From positions 1 to 64,000 of the forward strand of contig JADZFR010000001.1 in the NCBI GenBank assembly GCA_020849795.1: a stretch of DNA of 64,000 nucleotides, in the 5' to 3' direction. The translations under genes and the position numbers were made by a program. Positions within the stretch are counted from its first letter, which is position 1, and each line of letters starts with the position of its first letter. Below the pieces are notes generated by a model. It made no database searches, was not told the DNA's origin, and worked only from the letters and a program-made list of their open reading frames with translations. Source of the DNA: Planctomycetota bacterium (lineage in GTDB: Bacteria; Planctomycetota; UBA8742; UBA2392). Below are positions 57,877 to 64,000 of the stretch, one piece after another.

Positions 57877-58662
57877 ATGAAACAGTCGACAAAACACTCG
57901 CGAAGCTTTCTCCCGGTGCGCACCCTCGTTGCATGTCTTTGTCTGCTGCTGGGCGCCGCAAGTGCGTTGGCGCAGGAGAGCGGCGGCGAAAACAAGCCCC
58001 CGAAAGATCGCGACGGCTATGACAGGCCGACGACCTACCCGAAGATCAGTTTCGGCGGCAAGAAGAAGGAAGGCGCCGAGGGGGTTGAAGGCGAAGCAGC
58101 CGCAGCAAAAAACAAGTCCCGTGTGTTCCTGTTGGACATCAGCGACAGTATGGCAGCGAGCATCACAATCGACGGCACCCGCGAGACCACGCGCATGGAG
58201 CACATGCGCGAGGTCATGGGGCGTACGCTGGACAACCTGGCCAAGAAGCGAAACCTGGATTTCAACATCGTCACCTTTGGCAGTGTCAAGGACTTCGCCA
58301 ACGGCGGCGACCTGGTGCAGACGAGTGCCGAGACCACGTTCAAGGCCAAGGAGTGGCTGAAGAAACTTGAGTCCAAGGGCTCGCCCGACCTGCACGCCCT
58401 GTTGGCTGAGTGCTACAAGCAAGAGCCCGACACCGCCGCAATGCTGGTCGGCAGCATGCCCGCCAAGCCTGCGGGCGTGGACGAAGAAGTGCTCAAGAAG
58501 TTCGAAAGCGTCGGCGAGTACATCATCGACGAGGTCAAGAACAAACGCACAGCCGGCAAGAAGACGACGCTGGATATCATCGGCATCGGCCTTGGCCGCG
58601 ACGAGAAGGCATATTACAGGCGCCTGGCGGAAGCCGGTGGTGGTACCTACATCGACGGTTGA
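57877..58662 (+). CDS. Secreted von Willebrand factor A domain protein
   Basis: A 261-residue exported protein; start ATG 57877 (MKQSTKHSRSFLPVRTLV) with GAGG 6 nt upstream, and signal cleavage after ALAQ. Earlier in-frame ATGs at 57865 or GTG/other codons are possible. After a Lys/Gly linker, a VWA domain spans about 85-258. The MIDAS motif is DISDS (D-x-S-x-S), followed by FNIVTFGSVKDFANGG and IIGIGLGRDEKAYY. It likely binds protein ligands through a metal. It precedes the large prepilin-like gene by 120 bp on the same strand. Confidence 0.82.
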   Translation: MKQSTKHSRSFLPVRTLVACLCLLLGAASALAQESGGENKPPKDRDGYDRPTTYPKISFGGKKKEGAEGVEGEAAAAKNKSRVFLLDISDSMAASITIDGTRETTRMEHMREVMGRTLDNLAKKRNLDFNIVTFGSVKDFANGGDLVQTSAETTFKAKEWLKKLESKGSPDLHALLAECYKQEPDTAAMLVGSMPAKPAGVDEEVLKKFESVGEYIIDEVKNKRTAGKKTTLDIIGIGLGRDEKAYYRRLAEAGGGTYIDG

Positions 58663-58782
58663 CCCCGCGCCGGCGGACACAGTTCGCTGCGTCCGCTAGA
58701 GAAGAAGAATTCAAGTGAAGCCGCGTCCCCCGACGGCTGCACTGCAAAACCCTGTTTCAACGTGGACCGGAGGTCTGACGTG

Positions 58783-61700
58783 ATGCAACCAAGGCGCACA
58801 GTGCTATGGAACCCGCGCGCATATAGGCGGGGAACACTGTTGGTTGTCGTGCTCGGATTGCTGGTGGCGCTGTTCGTCATCGGCACTTCGTTCAGTTTCG
58901 TGACGCTTTCTGAGCGTCGCGCAGCCGCGAACTACCTGGATCGACAGCGGGCGCTTGACCTGGCCCTGGACGGCATTGAGTACTCGGTGGCGAGATTGCG
59001 CGCCGAGGCTGTCGTCGAGCATTACGAGGGCATCAAGCCTACGCACGCGGGCTACAAGAGCAAAGACTACGACGCTCGCCTGTATTCACTGCGTCCGCTT
59101 GACGCCGCCAACCCGTCGGTAAGCTGGAGTCGCGCCGCGTCTTCGACCAGCCATTCTGGCGGCGCAGACGGCAACTGGGCGGACTTCGACGGCAACGGGG
59201 AAAAGGGCGGCAACGAGACCAGCTTCGGCACTGACAAGATTCCGTCGCAGGTTGCGTTGGGCTCTGAGGGCTGGGCGTCAAGCGTCACGGGATTCCACGC
59301 CGACGGCATCAGCATCAACCAGGTGCGCAACAAAGATGTTGCGCGAGCCTCCGAAGAAGCCAACTACGGGCCCTCCGGCACCTATGAGCAGTTCGGCGAT
59401 TACTTCCGCGTGCGCACTGTCGACGCCGCCAGCCTGCTGAACCTGAACAATTTCAAGGGCGACCGGCTTTCGCAGGTGCTGCTGGTGCTGGGTGATGCGA
59501 TTGACGCCTGGCTGAACGGCACGCCAACGGGCAAGGACAACCCTTTCTATCCAGAGATTGTGCAGGACATCGTCCGCTTGTCGGAAGACAACGGCTGGGT
59601 GATCGAGAGTAAGGAAGAGCTGCGGCCGATTTACGCCAGCTACACCGATGGCGAGCGCCTGTTCGACCTCGCCAACAACTTCATCACCGTCGCAAGCTGG
59701 CAGGACCCAAGCTACCGCGACTATTGCGACAACAACACGAAGGTCGAAGAGCTCAACAACCCCCGCAAGCTGACCGAGCAAGAACGCTGGCGCTCAGGCT
59801 GGGCGGATTCCGCCTCGGCGGGCATGGACGGATGGCCGGACTGGCAGCCGGCGGCCAGCGGCTTCATGAAGTCGCCGATCAACATCAACACGGCTTCAAA
59901 GCCGGTGCTGGTCGCGATGCTGGCCGGCATTGAGGCCAAGGCGCGCCTGCTGTTCTATCAGAAGCAGGATTTGATCACTGCCAACGACCAGCTGTACTTT
60001 GACAACTTTACACAGGCTGTGCCGCAGCAGACCACCGGCACGACTGACCTTGGCCGACAGAACAACTCGGCGGACATTGCCGGTACGGGCGTACAGTTCG
60101 AAGTCAACTGGTACCCCAGCGGCGCCAACAGCCGCGGCATTTTCCAGATGGTGCCGATCGGGCCGATCGAAACGATGTACGGCAAGAAGGGTGCCACCAG
60201 CAGCACCGCCACCGGCTCGGCTGAAAATGCCGGCGCGCTGGCAGAACAGATTATCCTGATGCGCAGCGCCGAGCCGTTCCGGAGCTGGCAAGATTTCGAC
60301 GCTCGCTTTCTGCGCGAAGTGCTGTTGCGCGTGTACACCGAGGGCCGCACCGGCATCCAGGTGCCTGACCTGGTCGGCGTCAACCGCGGCGACCTGCAGG
60401 GCAAAGACAGCAACACGGTCAAGGGAATGTACCCCGAGAGCCTGCTGCCGCGCCCCGACAACTGCAACCACGCGGCAAACCCGATCAAGTCCGGCGACGC
60501 AGCCATGAAGGGCGGCGACTTCCGCGCATGGTACTGGAAGAGCTGCGTCGACATGCTGCGCGCGGCGCTGTGTCCGAGCAACATCAGCAACCGCTACAAC
60601 GCGGACTATCCCTACCATCTCAACGTGGACCGGATGGACCTGACGGTCACCAGCGCGCCTGTGTGCTTCAGCAGCATGGGTGTGTACGAAGTGGTGAGCA
60701 TGGGCGAGTTGCTGGCGCCCGCGCCGGGTGCCCAGCAGGCAACCAGCAGCGGCGCCGTAGACCGCCTGCCGGTTGCGCGCCGCAAAGTGCGCAGCGTTGT
60801 GAAGATTTACGACGTGTGGCGCCACAGCAGCCAGGCCGACTTCATGACCGCCCCCGACCCGGCCATCTTCAACAAACCGTTCCAGACCGCTTCCACCACC
60901 GCGCCGCCGATCGTTCCGTACGCGCGCCTGACCAAGTCGAACACGAACAGTGGGCCGTTCTCGATCGATGAGATGAGCGCCCAGATCTGGAACAACAACT
61001 CCGCCACAGAAAGCGCGCTGCTCAACAAGGCCGATGACTCCAAGGGCATTGGATACAAGCGCGACCAGAACAACGTGATCCAGGATGGACGCGACCGCTG
61101 GAAGGGCCACAACGAGTATACGTCGGCGTCGCGTGATTTCGGCTACGTCACCATGAACTCGCAGGACCGTACGCCGTTCACCTACACCGACGGCCGCACA
61201 TACCCGCTGGCGTTCCATGCTCGCTTCAACGAAAGCCTGCGTGCCCGCACCGAGCTGATCAATGATGTCGACAGCACCTTCACCATTGAAGGCGTGTGCA
61301 GCGACCAGGCAGGACGCGACCAGGCATGGGGTCACCTGCCGCTGGAAACCGGCGCGCTGTTCGACGACTTCATCTCAAGCGCGTCGCCCCGCGACACCGG
61401 CCAGGCGCTGGTCAACCCGGCAGGCGTGGCAGAATTCGCCACCAGTTCAGAGGGTGAAGAAGCTACCAAGTATTCGTCGCTGGTGCCTGACGGCGTGCGC
61501 ATGAGCGGCCAGAGTTTGCGCTTCCGCGCCCGCAGCGCGCTTGCCGCAACCTATGGCACGCGCGGCTTGACGCGTTACGCGCGTCTGAAAATCCTGCGCT
61601 ATCCCTGCGGCAGCCACTATGCCAACTATCCCTTCATGCCGATTCAGCCCACGGACAACAGCTATCCACAGGGTGTCAAGGACAGCGACCTGCCCAACCC

Positions 61701-63480
61701 GGCTTGGGACGGCAGTGTCAGTGAACCCATGACGCGCATGCGCCTTGAGGGACTGGCACCGCCCTGGCGCGGCCTGGACGACCACAACCGCGCCGTCGAG
61801 AGCATACGCCAGCGCCGCAGCAACATGCCGTACTACGAAGGCACGGTGGACTTCTGGATCAAGTGGGACCTGCCCGCCCAGGGCAGCGAGCGCAACAACA
61901 TCGTGGCGGCCATGGGCGAAATCGACCCTGCCAGCCACAACTTCTCGGGCTTGTTCGGCGCCACGATGTACGGCCGCTTCCGCGATACCGAACAGGGCGG
62001 CATCGGCGGTACGCCGCTGAACCCGGCAGACGTGACGACACCGTTCTACTCCGAGCCGTTTGCCTCATCTTCGACCAGTACCGAGCGCGACGACACCGCC
62101 GACTTCGAGGGCGTCCAGTTCTTTGTCTACAAGGAACCAGGCGGCTGGCTGCGCTTCACACGCATGTACTTCAGCGAAGCGTTCGGCGCCAACGTGGTCA
62201 CCGGCGCCACCGGCAGCAGCACGCAGAACGTTACCCGCTTTGGCAACGCACTGCGCCGCATTGTCGGCCCGGTCGGCACCGCCGACGGCGGACCTTTCCC
62301 GGCATCGGTGCCATTCAGCCCGTACTCGTTCACCAACGACATCGTCAACGACGTCAGCAACGGCGACAACGACAAGGGCTTCCTGTACAGCCGCACCGAC
62401 TCGTGGGTGGACCTGTCTAACGCCACGTATGTCAACGCCAGCGCCGCCAAGCTTGTGCTGCGGCCCCATGACTGGCACCGCTTCACGCTTTCATACAACA
62501 GTAACACGACTCAGCCGTACCGCTTGTGGCTGGATGGCCGCCAGGTCAGCGGCCTGGTGTTCAATGACGACCCCAGCGGCGACATGGGCTTCCGCAATGA
62601 CGGCCGCCACAAGGGCCCGACGGGTGCATACGACCAGCAGATTCCTGCAACCTCAGCCAGCGGCGAGCAGTACCTTGTGTACCGCACCACGGTCAAGCTG
62701 CTTGAAATCAACCCGGAAGACCGCCTGACTGTCGGGTGCATCTTCCGTCGCCAGCCTGACATCAAGAGCACGTCGTGGTACTCGCAGTACTTTGCCGACG
62801 GCCCTGACCCGGGCAACGTGACCAAGTCGCCGCGCCCGGTATTCAAGTTCGACAGCAACTTTGTGGCTGTGGCCAATGCGACGATTGACGACTTCCGGAT
62901 TTCCAAAGAAGTCATCCCGCTAAGCGTGCAGCAGGTTCCTGCGGCGATGGCCGAGGCGAACAGCCGCTATTTCGGGCGCAGCGACCCGGAACTGTCGAAC
63001 TGCTTCTTTGAACAGGGGTTCTTCCCGATGGCCGACGGCGGCGAACACGTCCTGGGTTCACCGGTGCGCGTCGGCACCATCAGCTGGACCGAGCTGCGCC
63101 CCGACTTTGACCCGTATCGCGCCCGCGGGATCGACCTGCCCAAGTCAAGCCGCGTTCGTCTGGAGTGGGCAGTGTTCGAGGATTACCAGACCGTCGAGTC
63201 CGGGGGCGCCGACAACGACCTGAAGGCGCAGAAGCAGAACGGCGACTCAGGCGACATGAACGACGCCGCGATCACCGCCGAGGCTTACTGGGCCCGCGGC
63301 GGCATGAGCCTGCGCGGGGCAGTCGTCCCGTCCGGCACGCAGGTCGGCATGTTGATGTACCGCGTACACTTCCAGCCCGGCGACGACCTGACTGCCAACA
63401 ACACGACGGCATACCTGCTGGATGTAACCGTGACAGTGCTGACGCCACCACGCAAGCTGTGGTTCTTGATTGAGTACTAG
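58783..63480 (+). CDS. Giant GspK/PilX-like prepilin with LamG-type domain
   Basis: A 1565-residue protein. Start ATG 58783 (MQPRRTVLWNPRAYRRG) with GGAGG 9 nt upstream; a GTG at 58762 is possible. YRRG-TLLVVVLGLLVALFVIG resembles a class III signal peptide of the GspK/PilX kind (no Glu at +5), followed by ERRAAANYLDRQRALDLALD. Residues about 200-600 contain helix-hairpin-like INTASKP and SLLNLNNF segments, typical of GspK. Residues about 1000-1400 look like a concanavalin A/LamG domain (EGTVDFWIKWDLP, DWHRFTLSYN, YRLWLDGRQVSG). It is about four times the usual GspK length. Probably a pseudopilin adapted as a surface-binding subunit. Confidence 0.75.
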   Translation: MQPRRTVLWNPRAYRRGTLLVVVLGLLVALFVIGTSFSFVTLSERRAAANYLDRQRALDLALDGIEYSVARLRAEAVVEHYEGIKPTHAGYKSKDYDARLYSLRPLDAANPSVSWSRAASSTSHSGGADGNWADFDGNGEKGGNETSFGTDKIPSQVALGSEGWASSVTGFHADGISINQVRNKDVARASEEANYGPSGTYEQFGDYFRVRTVDAASLLNLNNFKGDRLSQVLLVLGDAIDAWLNGTPTGKDNPFYPEIVQDIVRLSEDNGWVIESKEELRPIYASYTDGERLFDLANNFITVASWQDPSYRDYCDNNTKVEELNNPRKLTEQERWRSGWADSASAGMDGWPDWQPAASGFMKSPININTASKPVLVAMLAGIEAKARLLFYQKQDLITANDQLYFDNFTQAVPQQTTGTTDLGRQNNSADIAGTGVQFEVNWYPSGANSRGIFQMVPIGPIETMYGKKGATSSTATGSAENAGALAEQIILMRSAEPFRSWQDFDARFLREVLLRVYTEGRTGIQVPDLVGVNRGDLQGKDSNTVKGMYPESLLPRPDNCNHAANPIKSGDAAMKGGDFRAWYWKSCVDMLRAALCPSNISNRYNADYPYHLNVDRMDLTVTSAPVCFSSMGVYEVVSMGELLAPAPGAQQATSSGAVDRLPVARRKVRSVVKIYDVWRHSSQADFMTAPDPAIFNKPFQTASTTAPPIVPYARLTKSNTNSGPFSIDEMSAQIWNNNSATESALLNKADDSKGIGYKRDQNNVIQDGRDRWKGHNEYTSASRDFGYVTMNSQDRTPFTYTDGRTYPLAFHARFNESLRARTELINDVDSTFTIEGVCSDQAGRDQAWGHLPLETGALFDDFISSASPRDTGQALVNPAGVAEFATSSEGEEATKYSSLVPDGVRMSGQSLRFRARSALAATYGTRGLTRYARLKILRYPCGSHYANYPFMPIQPTDNSYPQGVKDSDLPNPAWDGSVSEPMTRMRLEGLAPPWRGLDDHNRAVESIRQRRSNMPYYEGTVDFWIKWDLPAQGSERNNIVAAMGEIDPASHNFSGLFGATMYGRFRDTEQGGIGGTPLNPADVTTPFYSEPFASSSTSTERDDTADFEGVQFFVYKEPGGWLRFTRMYFSEAFGANVVTGATGSSTQNVTRFGNALRRIVGPVGTADGGPFPASVPFSPYSFTNDIVNDVSNGDNDKGFLYSRTDSWVDLSNATYVNASAAKLVLRPHDWHRFTLSYNSNTTQPYRLWLDGRQVSGLVFNDDPSGDMGFRNDGRHKGPTGAYDQQIPATSASGEQYLVYRTTVKLLEINPEDRLTVGCIFRRQPDIKSTSWYSQYFADGPDPGNVTKSPRPVFKFDSNFVAVANATIDDFRISKEVIPLSVQQVPAAMAEANSRYFGRSDPELSNCFFEQGFFPMADGGEHVLGSPVRVGTISWTELRPDFDPYRARGIDLPKSSRVRLEWAVFEDYQTVESGGADNDLKAQKQNGDSGDMNDAAITAEAYWARGGMSLRGAVVPSGTQVGMLMYRVHFQPGDDLTANNTTAYLLDVTVTVLTPPRKLWFLIEY

Positions 63481-63484
63481 CATA

Positions 63485-63518
63485 CTGCCGGGGGCACGGC
63501 ATTCCGCGCCTCCGGCAG
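63485..63518 (+). terminator. GC-rich hairpin after the giant prepilin gene
   Basis: An 11-bp stem with one G-T pair (CTGCCGGGGGC / GCCTCCGGCAG), starting 4 bp after the stop. Followed by CTCCCCCTCTTTC, without a clean T run. May stabilise the 3' end instead of terminating. Confidence 0.4.
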
Positions 63519-63594
63519 GCAGTCTCCCCCTCTTTCGGTAGCATGTTTCAAGGCATGATTGCGTAGAAGTGACTGGGGTTAGAGGAGGAAGGAC

Positions 63595-64000
63595 ATGAGG
63601 GCATTTCAACTGGCGCCGGCTCTGGCGCTGCTGCTGTTGTCGGGCGCGTTGTATTCGCAGGACATTACAGCCGACGCATATCCGCAGCAGCGCGTGCGGA
63701 TGATCAAGGGCGACGGGCATTTCCCGGACCCCTATTACGTGACAAATCGGGTCGTGCTGCGCACGGTCAAGCTTGTGGCGACGGCCACAGGCCTGCAACT
63801 CAGCGGCGACCTGTTCACGGACTTTGACGCGGACCGCATCCCTGGCGACGACCAGTCGCTCACGCGCGGCCAGCAGAAAGTGAACGTTGAACTTGAGTTG
63901 GTGCACTACGCCACGCAACTCAAGCGCCGCAACAACGTGGTCGTTGACCCCAAGATCAATCCGACCAAGCAGGATAACCCGGGCGTGCTGGTGCCCGGCC
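63595..64000 (+). CDS. Secreted protein, truncated by the window edge
   Basis: Begins at ATG 63595 after a superb ribosome site (GAGGAGGAAGG). The first 135 residues show a signal peptide MRAFQLAPALALLLLSGALY and then a mature part starting SQDITADAYPQQ. The visible sequence is rich in Asp, Val and Lys (GLQLSGDLFTDFDADRIPG, VNVELELVHYA), with a beta-strand character, and no catalytic motif. Continues beyond 64000. It follows the giant prepilin-like gene, so it may be part of the same surface apparatus. Function unknown. Confidence 0.75.
   Translation, partial: MRAFQLAPALALLLLSGALYSQDITADAYPQQRVRMIKGDGHFPDPYYVTNRVVLRTVKLVATATGLQLSGDLFTDFDADRIPGDDQSLTRGQQKVNVELELVHYATQLKRRNNVVVDPKINPTKQDNPGVLVPG

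Noticed and set aside
57680-57880. 66-codon leader frame just after TATAAT
   Set aside because: No ribosome site and no coding signature; the start codon is only a few bases after the -10 element.

Overview
GC-rich (roughly 60% or more) bacterial chromosome segment, almost fully coding, with no rRNA, tRNA, CRISPR array or insertion sequence that I could recognise. Several traits point to a Planctomycetota-like bacterium: secreted TPR and HEAT-repeat proteins, a thioredoxin/PDZ protein with a CxxCH motif, very large prepilin-like and beta-helix surface proteins, an archaeal-type phosphoglycerate mutase and a selenoprotein. This assignment is an inference with moderate-to-low confidence; no phylogenetic marker was compared.

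Layout. 1-5.9 kb, minus strand: a partial small CxxC protein, a putative HK97-fold capsid-like protein, then acetyl-CoA synthetase, P5C dehydrogenase and homocysteine S-methyltransferase. 6-10 kb: two secreted parallel beta-helix proteins with Fn3 domains, one with a Gly-rich C-terminal sorting tail. 10-15 kb: thioredoxin-like/PDZ protein, Tat-exported amine oxidase, GNAT acetyltransferase, TPR protein. 15-29.5 kb: a type II fatty-acid/polyene biosynthesis island resembling aryl-polyene and flexirubin clusters. It has three ketosynthase-family proteins (one without the catalytic Cys), two ACPs, a ketoreductase, a hotdog dehydratase, a CrtISO/RetSat-like oxidoreductase, an MMPL exporter, a DUF3261-like lipoprotein, a UbiA prenyltransferase, a degenerate GxxExxY protein and a three-part PlsC-C45-TPR fusion. 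29.6-33.4 kb: FecR-type anti-sigma factor, ECF sigma factor, rpsD with a structured leader, and an intergenic region rich in hairpins. 33.5-39.2 kb: cystathionine synthase, hemC, a membrane-anchored HTH protein, a tandem receiver protein and a 2-hydroxyacid dehydrogenase. 39.2-43.1 kb, minus strand: small proteins (EVE domain, BFD-like ferredoxin, repeat protein), hpt and apgM. 43.3-48.8 kb: a large DsbD-type protein whose reading frame crosses a UGA codon, coupled to a diguanylate cyclase. 48.9-52.8 kb: TPR protein, purH, CPBP protease. 52.8-57.4 kb, minus strand: an isolated nuoJKL trio and a HEAT-repeat lipoprotein. 57.9-64 kb: VWA protein, a 1565-residue prepilin-like/LamG protein and a partial secreted protein.

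The two strongest observations are these. First, the DsbD-like protein ends its C-terminal thioredoxin domain in TGYN-UGA-KNC, giving UxxC in place of CxxC. A perfect 7-bp stem with a GGA loop lies 17 nt after the UGA, as expected for a bacterial SECIS. Second, the 15-29.5 kb lipid/polyene island has unusual parts: a pseudo-nuclease translationally coupled between two ketosynthase genes, a Cys-less ketosynthase partner, and an acyltransferase fused to an Ntn-hydrolase acyltransferase.
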